Positions 39,801 to 51,800 of a DNA stretch of 64,000 bases are shown here, piece after piece. The translations under genes were made by a program, and so were the position numbers. The notes under the pieces are model-generated. The model saw only the letters and a list, made by a program, of their open reading frames with translations. It was not told the origin of the DNA and did no database searches. The DNA comes from Gymnogyps californianus (lineage: Eukaryota > Chordata > Aves > Accipitriformes > Cathartidae), in assembly GCF_018139145.2 (NCBI RefSeq), contig NC_059486.1, forward strand, positions 1,550,001 to 1,614,000. Reading direction: 5' to 3'. Numbering within the stretch: the first letter of the stretch is position 1; each line of letters begins with the position of its first letter.

Positions 39801-42800
39801 TCAGGAAGCTGGATGCAGGGTGGAAATTTGAATCTAGACACCCTGGCTGCCAGGCTGAAGCTCAAATGATTGCTCCGTCCCTCCTTTTCTAATCTGATAG
39901 GGAGGTAACTACTGAGCCCAGTGGAAGTTTTCCTATACAGATGAAGGCTTTCCGTTTTTGGCAACTCTTCCCCTGGCATTCTTCTCCAGCAGTAAATCAC
40001 AGGGTGGCTGAGGTTGGAAGGACCTCTGGAGATCGTCTCGTCCAACCCCCCTGCTCATGTGCATCTGTGTCATTCTCAGCCCTGATACAAAAGCTCTTCT
40101 GTCTTTTGTAAAATCCAGAGATGCTGCCAAAAGTAACTTGAAAAAATGATTTTGGGAGAAAAAAAAAGTGACAGCTGAGCACAGCTGTGCCAGCAGAGGC
40201 TCAGAGACAAGCTGTCCTGAGGCATTACAAAATGCATGGAAGGGCCAAGTGGCAAGAGACCACTAGCACCGCAGGACAATATGGTCAGTCCTTTGCCTTT
40301 CCAACTAGGACCGAGGCTCCTTGCCTTCCAGGAGCGTGCTGAAGGGCTCTTCTTGTTGGTTCACAGGTACTGGAGGAGGTGAATCAGGATCTGGAGAGAT
40401 TTGGAAACCGTCTGCTAACCAAGATCAAACCTCTAGGATGGGGATGCAAGTTGAACCTCGCTGTGTTTCGGCAGCGTGATGCCCGGGGGCAGCGGGTGCA
40501 TCACACTGTCACCTGCTCGGCCTGGAGGAGGATGAAAGAGATTGCGGCAGAAGAGGGGCTGATTGCGGAGGCCTATGAGAGAAGACACTCCAGCTGGAGG
40601 TAACTGGGGGAGAATGGGAATGACTTGGTGCCTTCCTGGTTATTCTTAGCAAGGTACATTCAGCATCTTGTAGGACTGAACTTCTTGTTGTATAATGGGT
40701 AACAGATGATGCATAGACAAAAGCACATCTACCGCTGTACTGAACAGCAGTGTCTGTCCGCTGTAATGTTCCGCATCGGCAATGATAAGCCGTAACTAAT
40801 GGCCTGCAGTTGATCATAATATTCTTTGATGTCACCTTCCTGATTCTGGGGCCTGGCGGTTCCCTGCACTGCTCCAGCTTTACATGCATTAGTTGTAACA
40901 CAGCTAAAGATCTGGGATTTTACTTGCAGTTTCATTGTATTCCAGCCTCTGGAGACAGACCCACATTTCTTATTTTTAAAAACTGCACTTAATGTGCACC
41001 AGCTGGCAAGCAATGCCTTCCATCCAGCCTTGCACTGGCAGTCCCTCTGGGACTGAGAAACTCTGCTGCTCCTCTTCTCTCTTCCTGGCTGAAACAGTTT
41101 TTGCCCTCTCAGAAATGAGCGGTCTGATTCTCACCTGTTTTGGCTGTATTTTGTTCCTCTTTTCCTAGTCAAGATGTTTATCCTCCTGCTGTTGAACTGC
41201 TGCATAACCTGTCTGTTTTCCCTCTCCTTCTTTCCTAGCCGTTTGCATCAGGCTGTCAAACTGTACTTATTTTCAAGCTCCTCTGGAGGTTTCAACTGTG
41301 CACTGGCCATGACTGATGGGGCAGCCAAAGTCATCGAGGTATGAGCTCAGCTGGTCTCTGGGGGCACAGCCCACGTCCTGGCAGCGCTGGTTAGAGACTG
41401 GAGCACTGGCCAAGGATGGAGGAGGGCTGATCTGCCATCTGGCTCTGGGCACAGCCCTTCCTTGCTCTGTGACTCAGCTCCATCTCCCACTGCCTTTCTC
41501 CTTTAGTTACAAAGTCTTTGTGCCCAGGCTAGCTTTTATGTTTACTTACAACACTGTGTACAATAAGGCCTTTGCTGCACGTGAAACCTGTGGCACTGCA
41601 GGTAGTTGGAAAGGTGTCCCATATGTTTTTACTACGAGATAGTTTGTTTTCCTGTTCCTTGTGTGGACTGGCAGTTAAATGTATGGGGCCAGATCCATAC
41701 GCGATGTAAATTAACCAAGCTAGCAAGACTTTCCCAATCTGAAGATTTGGCTCTGCGTCTTAGCGACACCCTTTGCACTATGTCAGCGGCTATGTATGTT
41801 GAAGAGAAAAGCTAGCCCTTAAGTAGCTAGCCCTGGGCGTTTTAATTCAAGAAAAGGAAAAAAAGTGTAAGGCAGTTACCTCTTTCCTGCAGCTCTTTGG
41901 GTGCTGGTGACGTCCAGTGTATATGAACGTACGCTGATACCCTGGCACGTGTGCTGTTCTGAAAGCTCTCTGTCCAGATGTCTAGCGGTGCAGAAATCCG
42001 AGGGGGGTAGGGATGCTCAGCACTCTCCTTTGCAACGCAAGTCTGCACAGTGCCCTAGCAGCCGTGTAGGAGCTGGGCAGTTTCACAGACTCGCAGCAGT
42101 ACGTGCAGATGCACTGCAGTGCAGGACACTCAGTGCCCCGCTCGCCTGCTTGCAGACCGTCCGTTCTGAGCCTAGGACACACCAGTGTTAGTTAAGGCAA
42201 CTGTCTGATTTCATCTACTGTGTTAGGATCATCTTAGTTTCTTTTCCCTCCCCAAAACAGTCACTAGGTATTCCTGGATCTCTGAAAAACGCTTTTGACC
42301 ATCTGACATCCCATGACCCCCAGCAGTTCTGGGCCTCTGGCCAGTGGATGACCGAGCGCAGGGGAGGCTCTGATGTTGCTACCTGTTCTGAGGTGGGAAG
42401 CAACTGCAGCAGCAGCTAGATGTGTTAGCGAGTACTGACAAAAATGAAGGGTGTGGGGGACTTATAAAGCCAGGTAGCTGGTGTAGGAAACTTCAGCAGA
42501 AGTCATCCAAATCTTCTGCTTTTTAACCAACAAAAGGCCCAAGTTCTGTCCACTGATGCATGCAGTACACACAGGCAGGTACAGAGCTGTGTTCCTTGCA
42601 CAGGTAACACACTGATGTCTAGCTCTATAATCTAAACCTTGAGCAAGACAGTCAGACCCATCCCAGCTGGGACTGAGAAAGAATTCTTGGCCTTCAACTT
42701 TTATTCCTTGGCTAATAAAAAAGGTTAGTAAAAAAACTCGTTAGTAAAAGCGAGATGGGCCAGGAAACCTCAGAACTGCACTGCAGAGACAGAAATGTGG

Positions 42801-45800
42801 AAGGGGAGTCACCTGCATCTGATGAAGCTGCAGTTGGTTTCCTGGTGGAAGAAGTGAAAGGGTCAGCTGTGGAGTGAAAGATGTGCATCACTGCAGGACT
42901 CCCGATTCTGTAGCACCCTTTGTTCTTGGATTCTGTAGCACCCTTTGTTGTTCTTGGCCGTGATAGCTCCTAAAGAAATGGAGGCATTGGATTATACACC
43001 GTGGTGCATTCTGCTTACAAAGCATTGCCATTACCAGCTGTTAGTCTGGAGCAATTGCTGGAAAGGCTCGCAGTTAAACAGAGCGTATTTCTTCTCTAGT
43101 ACTTAACTCTGGGTGCATTTCTTATCCAGGGCCAATGAAAGAGATTAGCAGCTAATCCATACTCCCATCTTGATAGCAAGAGGTGACTTAAAAGAGCTGC
43201 TGCTTAAACAGAAAATCAGCATTGATTGATACAGAAGTTCCCATAAAGCCAAGATGATCTTCTCCTTGCTTGCAGCTAACTGCACCAGCGCCGAGACAGT
43301 GGCCAGAAAGCAGCCACATGGTACATATCATCTCTATGGTTTTAAATGGTTTACATTGGCTGCTGAGTCTGATGTGACGTCAACCCTAGCCAGGGTAGCG
43401 GATGCTGAAGGACAAGTAAAACAGGTCTGTTTGATGGTGGAACCAGGTGAAGGAGCAGGGGCATTCTTTTTCTTCCTTGTTTCATCGTAATGAAATCCTC
43501 TTTGCATGCCTTTCAGTGGCCTCAGGGTTCCAGCGGCCTGCCCGTGTTCTTCCTGAAGGTTCGAGATGAGGGGGGGAAGCTGAACAGCATCCAAGTGCAA
43601 CGGCTGAAAGACAAGTTGGGCACGCGGCAGATGGCAAGAGCACAGCTATGGCTAGATGGAGCTAAAGCGGAACTAGTACTTAAGGTTTCACCTTCCTCTT
43701 GGGACTACGCTAGCTTGGCACGGCAGACCACTCATGGGGGTTTTGACAGTGATACCAACTGAAAAAGTTCCTCTTTCCACCTCTGTGGCTGGCTGTTCAC
43801 TTCACAGAACGCTTCACCAACAGGGCTGTGTGGGGGACAGAGCTGAGAAGAGCTCAGGAAAAGACGGGAGGGAAGAAAAAAAAAGTCAAGTCATCTTAGG
43901 CTGGTCATTTCCCTAATGCAGTTGCATTGACCCAGCTGAGGGACAGTTCTGTGTAGCATGCAGGTAGGAACAAGCAGCAGGGACCAGAACGGATCATGCT
44001 GACATGGTCTCCAAAGCCACCTCTCTGGTCATGCCACAGACTTGGCTAAAATGAGACAGCCATATTTTAAAGCAAGCAGATCTTTGTGGTGCCTGAGGAC
44101 AGACAGAGACGGAGTGGACAGCCTATATCTCTCTGTCTGTTGACACAACTTTCACTTAGATACGCATCCACTTCCAAGGTGTGCCAAAGGCTTACATCAG
44201 CCTTTGTTCCTTGATGCTTTCAGACCTCTGCAGAGGGTCATGGAGTGGCCTCCATCTCCAACGTGCTGAACATAACTTGGATCCACAACGTCATTGGTGC
44301 GGTAGCTTCCATGAGAAGGTGAAGGCAGCACGGATCCCCCCAGAGCTGAAGGCACAGCTTATCAGCACAAGGGACTTTGCAATGCTCAGCGTTGCAGCCA
44401 GTTGTCATCGAACGCCTTTGCAGGCACAGGTCTGGAAGCCAGCAGTGCTGGAGAAGGTTGGCCTGTGGGTGGGTGACCTAGGCTGGTGTGCTACAGCTGA
44501 GCAGGGTTCTTCCAGTGGGGGTGGCTGGAAGAGAAAGCTCAGATATGGAAGGTTGCTGGTCTAACTGCTTTCCCTGGCTGTATTCTCTCTAGGGTGATCA
44601 GTCTGAGCAGGGAGTACGCCCGTAGCCGGGTTGCCTTTGGGAAGCTCCTCCAGGACCATCCCCTACACATGCAGACAATAGCCTGGATGGAGGTAAGGCT
44701 TTTGGGAGCTGAGCCAAACCTGTTGGCGAGGAAAGAGGGCAGAGATCCTCGGCTGCTAATGAGCACAGCCAGCCTGCCTCTGTGTGCAACAGTCAGATGT
44801 AGAAGGCTGTTCCTGCTACAGTGAGATGTACGCAGCAGGGGAATTGCCATATTCTAGCGGGATTTGATCTGATGACAGACCTCGCTTCTCTGCTGGACTT
44901 CAGGTTATCCTAAACAACAGTTACCTGGGAGCTATCCCGAGAGGAGTGCCAAAGTTCATGCATGAACCTACTGTGATATGCCATGACCTCTGAAGTTGGT
45001 CATTAGCATCAGAGTCCAAGCATGACACCACAGTCTCCTGAACTGCAGATAACAGACTCTTGTCCAAGGCTGATACAGACTCATCCAACTTCCCTGGTAG
45101 CTCATGCACCAGCAGATGCGCTGTTCCCAGCAGGCTTGAAGAATTCCTGAGTAGTCACCACGCATTTTAGGTTCTGAGAAGTTTGTCTTCACTGTGTATC
45201 TGCACAGTGCTCATCACCACAAGACACCGAGCTTGAGTACAGCCTCCAGATGTGAATGTCATCTAAGGCAATAACAGACAATGGAAGAGAGAGCAGCATG
45301 AATTGGCACCCTGGCTCTGGGCTTTGGGAGGAATTTCACGTGTGGGCCTTTGCTCACTGCAGAACGTCTCACAGCTTTGCCGCAACGCTGAGCTGTAGCA
45401 GGTCACTAAATCCACAAGACACAGGTGGCTTCCCACCCCGACTAAAACTTCAAAAAGGTGGCACACAGTTCTCCTCCTCTCACCCATCCAGGCACTACTT
45501 CTTTTCTTAAGTGGTGTAACACCAACACTTGCCCTTGGGCTGCAGTAGGTTCCTGCAAATTTTTAAAACAGTATTTAAAAATCCTCTTGCAAGGTGGGGT
45601 AGAAGGAAAGTGATCAACATCTGTCAAACATAACTTAAAGCTCCAGCATCTCTTAGCCTGTGGCCAGAACTCCAGCTCTGAAAGAAAGGCCAGATCCTAT
45701 ATAGTCCCACAGCACATCATTATGCACAGAGCCTACAGAGCTCCATATCCCAATGCTTCCCAAATCACAACTTGCCAGGGAAGTAAGTTGCTCAGCAAGA

Positions 45801-48800
45801 AATCTGTCAAAGACCTTGCAGATCCTGGTGCTCAGAGGTTGACCATCAGATGTGCGGTCCCATGTCCCTTACCCTTGGAAAGGATGTGGATTTGTGACCT
45901 GGATGCCAGATAGGAGCTTTGATAAGGCTCCGACTAGGCCTGATGAAATGGTGTTGCCCCTTTCCTCATACTAGATTGCAGTCTCCAAGAGTGGCAGCTC
46001 TAGACTAGCTTTAACATTTCATGCTTTGTGCCTTGGCTGGTCAGTGATCTTTGTCTCTGAAGCTGTGGGTCTGTACGGGCAGGGGTGGCGTTTTGCCCAG
46101 GTCCGAGTATTGCGCATCCCTTCGAGATAGTCTCATGGCACCTCAGCAGACCAGGCTGGAACCAGCCTGAGCCAAAGATCCTTGCCAGTGAAGCTCCCTG
46201 CTTCTCCGCTTGCAGGTACAGATGCGAGGGGCGTTTCTTCTGCTTATGGAGATCGTTCGTCTGCTTGGACTTGTAGAAACCAACACGGCAAGTGAGCAAG
46301 ACCAGCTTCTCTTGAGACTGCTGATACCAGTCGCCAAACTGTACACTGGGAAGCAGGTATGGAACAACCAGTTTGATTAGCCCGGAGTGGGGCTGTGTGG
46401 CACATTAGCAACCAGAGAGCTGGAAAGAGGAGTGATTAACACGGCCAGTGTGAAGGGCAGCGACAGCAGCGGATACCGGCAGTGACCTCTAGCTGCAGGG
46501 CCTGCAGCAATTATTGCTCTGCACCGAGGCTGGACTTTGTGGGGAGGAAACTTGTCCCTTTGTGGGTAGGAAACTTGTCCCTTTGCTCTCAAGGCCCCAG
46601 ATCGGCTGTCTGATCAGAACAGACGGAGCCGGCACTGTCTGTGAAGTACTCCACATGCCACAGAGGAACGCTGCTGAGGCTGCCCCAAGACCAAGGTGGG
46701 GCACTGAGCCACGGGGAATATCTTTCCCCTAGTTAGGAATAAATAGAAGAGAAGGTGTTAATAGCTTAGCATTAGCCTTAACTTCAGGGGTCTGTCCCTC
46801 TTCTAATTGCCCTCAGCTTAAATATACAGAAGCTTACACACCATAGGCAAGTAGAAGGTAAAGACTTTCCTGGACTAGAGACACGTACTCGCATGTGCCA
46901 AGCAAACCACAGGTTTATCCTTACCTGGAGAGGACTGTATTGAGACAGACTCTCCCTGGATCTTCTCCCAAGGTCTGACTGCTCCTGCAGGTCCTCTCTC
47001 AGTGTTACTCAGTCTTCGTTCCCTGGGCTGCTCCTCCTGCATATAATGAGCAACCTGCCTCAGCAAATCAGTGGGATCCAGTCAGTCCCATCCCGGCAGG
47101 ACCTGCTGTGTGATGTTAGAGGTTTCTGGCTGCTCTTTCCCCTTGTGCAATGTGGATCATGTCAGCTCTCTGCATTTTGCAGGCTTCTGCTGGTGTTGTT
47201 GAGACAATGGAGAGTTTTGGAGGACAAGGTTACATGGAGGATACAGGCTTGCCAGTCGTAGTCCACGATACTCTGGTAAGAAAGCAGCAGGAGAAGCAGA
47301 AGCAGCTCCTGTGTGTCACCTAGTCCCCTGCACAGTACTCCGTGGTTGCCTGCTAAAGATGCGCTCAAGGGAAAACACAGTCCTCCCCAGGCTCACTCCA
47401 GGCCTGGCAGCTCTTTCCGAGTTGCCTTCCTGCCGAGTGCAGTCATCGCCAGGGAGGGGACGTGATTTGTTTCTGGTGCTGGCGTTGCCTCCTAGCTCAG
47501 TAACGGAGCTGGGCTCCTAGCTCTCATCACCACTGCTCCTTTCCACTTGTGGTGAGGCAAGACATCTCTGGAGACTTCCTTGACATCCCTTAGCTCTGCC
47601 CCATGTCTTTGTTTCCTCACGTTCCCCTTTCTTTATTGCAGTCGCTCCAAAAGGCTCCTTCATGCCCTTCCACAGTCTCTTCTACCCCACAGGTGCCATC
47701 CATATGGGAGGGAACAACAAATATCCTGTCACTTGATGTCCTGCAGTCCCTCACCGAGAGTCAAGGACAAGCGATGGCTGGGTTCTTCTCCACCGTGCAG
47801 GTGAGCCCACATCAAATGCACTGGTCAGCCTGATTTGCCCACCTTGGCGGAGTCTTATTTGGTGTTTATGCTCCTAGCCAAGACTGGTAGGGAATATGAC
47901 CGAACTGAAAGCTTTAGACAAGCATTCAGAAGGTGTCTTACAATTCTGCTCTTTAAATAGCACTTACAAAAGCAGAACGCAGGCAGGGCTCATTTTGGGA
48001 TCCTTGTGTGCTGCAAAGAATGCAGATACTTTCATCTCAGCAGTGAAGAGTTTTGCATTGTCAGAGTTCCTCATGACAGGTACCAATATAAGTATATTTT
48101 TAACATGAAAAAGTCACCTTCCTGAATCCAAAATAATTTTGTGGTTTTGTTTCTTAACTGGAAAAATACCACAAGACTGCTGAATATTAAACCTTCACTA
48201 GGGCGACCTACTGCATTATGACTTTCTATTTTTATTCCCACTGAAAAGATGGAAAGAGCCCAAGGAATTCCACTGCTGCCTCTTTAGATTTGCCGTTCTC
48301 TGGCTTTACCTACAGGCTGCTCTTTGAAAGGTGCCCAGATGACAGGCAGTCACGGAGAGATCAAAGCAGCTCAGAATTTCATGAAGGTAAATGAGCTGGC
48401 TTGATACGTCCCGTGAAGGGAGACAGGAACCAGCCTGAAAGGCAGGATCAGCATATCAGAGGGTATTCTCTCAGAGATGACGTTATTAATCCAGACAGAG
48501 CAATCCAGATTACATTGGCCCAGGTACAGTGAGGGAATCCTGGGCATCTGGACTGCTGGATTTGACTACGCGTAGCCTTCACTTTCTCATCCAGACCCCG
48601 TGAGAAGGGAAAGGTCTGGGTGACGGCACTCCCTGCAGCACTGAGTTCTGGATAGGTCTTTCAGCAACACACGAGCAAGAGCCTGAGTAATTCTAACCAG
48701 TGGCTGCAGTTGGCAACTTCTGTTACATTTCAAACCCCCGACTCGGCTGTATTCTGTACAGAGCACCTCTCTGACCTCCAGAGATGAGCGTCTTCTTGCC

Positions 48801-51800
48801 ATCCTCTCAGAAAACTTTCGATAAAGGAAAAATACCTCAAACAATTTGACTGCCAACCACGACACAAGGCAGCCAAATCTGCCCTTCGGCAGGACCGAGC
48901 ACACCTGCTAATTCAAAAGCCCACTGCTCCGGCTGTTGATAAGCAGCAGCTTAGTCTGACGCTGAAGGTAATGGAGTGGAGAGGGAAAGGAGCCAGTGGT
49001 AGGCTCTAAAAATAACTTGGAAAGAAGCCGGCCTCCACAGGCTTACACTTACACTAATTTAAACGAATACCCCACAAAAGTGCCATACTGCAGTCCTCGG
49101 AGCACCTCACTGGTGTAGCTGAGAGGGCCCCTCCAGCTCCTTAACCACTGGATAATCAGAGAAGCATTAAAGAACACAGCAACGTGATTCGGAGCAGGTA
49201 CCTGCACAGCAGTAACACCAAGTATTGAGATTTATTAATTAACAAGCTCATCATTGCTCTTGCACTCCCACAAATCACGCTGTATATGAGACTGGAGGGT
49301 GAACAAGTGAGCGCTGACTTTAAAGGTCTCCAAATTCCGGTAAGTGCCACTGCATTGGCTGTTCGTGTCACGCTGAGGCTGCCTCCATTTCCACGGAGAG
49401 CGGCTGGAATGGGCTTAGCTGGGAGAGCAGCATTGATGCACTGATTCTGGATATAATAGATCGTACTTGGCAAATTTAACCTGGACACGTCAGAAAGCTT
49501 TTCCCTTATGCCTTCGGCAGGCAGGCACTGGAAAGGCAGGCTGGGAGGTATTTCTGCAGAGTGCCTCTGCAGCATCGGGCAGGAACGTGCTGAGTTTCTA
49601 CACACCAGAATCAGGGTTTCACTCACAGGTGATAAACCACCTCTTTTTGAGCTCCAGGTGTCCAAATTCTTTCAGTCTCTGGGAGTCTGGCTCATTTTGA
49701 AACATCCCTCCCATTCCCATCTGGTGAGGAAATCATTTAGCCCTTCACAAAGGGATTTTTACTACTCCAATCCATTTCCTTTTTATTGATGCACACAAAA
49801 CTAGTACGATTTATTTTATGTTTGTCCATCAAGGTCCTCAGTTTGCAGGATTTGTGCCCAACGACAGGCTGCTTTGGAGAAAGCAGCGTTAGTACTTGGT
49901 ACAGCGTAGCACTTTGTTCTCTGAAGGTCAGACCTCAGGGTAACTTCCCCCCTGACCCCACTGCCGCCTATTTTTGCTTTTATCCTGTGTCAGTTGCCTC
50001 TACTGACGGTGGGATACCCAACACCGATGGTGCTGTGATCTAGGAGCAGGAACCCCATCTTGTAATTATCCTCAGGGAAAGGGAAATACAGAGAACCTCC
50101 TCATCCTTGCACAACGTGATTATGAGAAGCGGAATTTTTAGGGTTCTTGATACACAGGCAAGTTTGTTACAAACCACCTTGAGCCAGAGGGAATTAGTCT
50201 GCAAAGGCTCAGGAGAACACGTGGCGAAGAAGAGCGAGTGTGAGAGACGGGCCTGGATTCCAGCTCAGCCGTGGTGGGAGTTTCAGGTGGATGCTGCACG
50301 GGGGCAGTCATTTCAGGTTATACTAACAATTTATTAGCTGGAATTTTGAGCCAGAGCATTGGGTGTGCTTTAGAATTCAATTACAATCTGAAAAGTGACT
50401 CTAAAATAGCACTGGGGAATTATTTGATTATTGCATTTTAGTCACTTTAGATTAAATTTGGTCACGTCGCAGTACAGTTGTGTCTCTGAATGCCAGTCCT
50501 GCAAGCATCTTGCAGAGCTCAGAATCAACTGCCTTATGCAGCAAGAATGACTGTGCAGGGCTGAAACTCTAGCTGTAAATCGGACATACGATCTAAGACA
50601 CATGACAGTGTTTTCAGGTCCTTTTCAGACCATAACCACAATTTTAACACAGCAGGAAATAAATCTAGGTTATTAAAGCGAGACTACATGTTTGCTTGAA
50701 ACATTAACGTGAGACTTGTGCTTCTAGCCCTGTTTTGGATGTTCTCCCTGTTGCTGTGTTTTTAAATACTCATGATTATTCTTTAAGTAAAAACCATTCT
50801 GACAGTCCTGCTTGGTAGCTATTGGGAGCAAACAAATGAGTGGCATCTTAAAATTCCTCAGTGAAAACCGAAGGAATCAGAAATATTGGAGCTCTAAAGC
50901 TCTTTTGCTCTCTTGCTCTCTGATGATTTCAGCCAGAAATAACCACACAACTGGCACAGCAACGCCACGCGCGCGTGTGCCTCCCCTCAGTTACACCCTA
51001 CAGGAACTGGAGCAGATCAACATGCAGGAGAGAAAACAGGAGCTGCTTCTGCCTCGAGCATCGTCCCTGAAGCAGCTCTCCAGCCTCTCGCTCTCAAATG
51101 CAGGGGAGGATGTGGAAAAACCCAGCTTGATCTTTCAGAAGATTCAGTGCTTTTGTGGTTAGGAAAAAAATGAGTTTAATCTGGGGGGGGGGAGCGTAAA
51201 TTATTGGAGAGCAGAGAGAATACACTGTCTTTTTTTTTTTTTTTCCCCCTAAGGTTAAAATGATGCTTTTATATTCCTGGTCCGTACGGCCCAGGTCTTT
51301 AAACCTTAAAAAGCAAGGCAGCGGAGGACGTAGCTGCGCGTACCCCAGCCATTAGCAGGAGGGCGCTGACAGAAGCGCGTACGTCGTCTCTGTGCTTGGC
51401 CTGCGTGATGCTGGCTGCCACCCAAGCTGCTGGGAACACGTTCCTGCCTTTGGGGTCTTTGATCCTTGTTAGCAACAAGCTCCGAGCTACTTTTAAAACA
51501 TCTTATTAGCATTCTGTGGGCTTGGAGGGTTCTTTGGACTTTATCTTGGCACTAGACCTAACCGCTTTAATGATGATGTTTCTGTATTCGTACAGCATAT
51601 GCTGTGAGTATTTATGTACCGCTTTGCCTAGAGCACAGAATAGCATCCATTGAGGATTGTATTTTTCTTGTATTAATAGTCAGAAAATACAGGGCAATGG
51701 TTAGGCAGAAGGTGTCATGCACAGATGTACCGCAGAAAACAAAACTGCCTTCAGCTCGTGCAGTCCGGAGTCCTACTGTGCAAATAAGCTGTATTTTCAC

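Noticed and set aside
49156..49665. A 169-codon minus-strand open frame in intron 11.
   Set aside because: No homology, no splice signals and no neighbours on that strand.
50812..51162. A 116-codon plus-strand open frame in intron 11 of the AidB-like gene.
   Set aside because: It does not resemble any part of the AidB family and is not needed to join exons 11 and 12.
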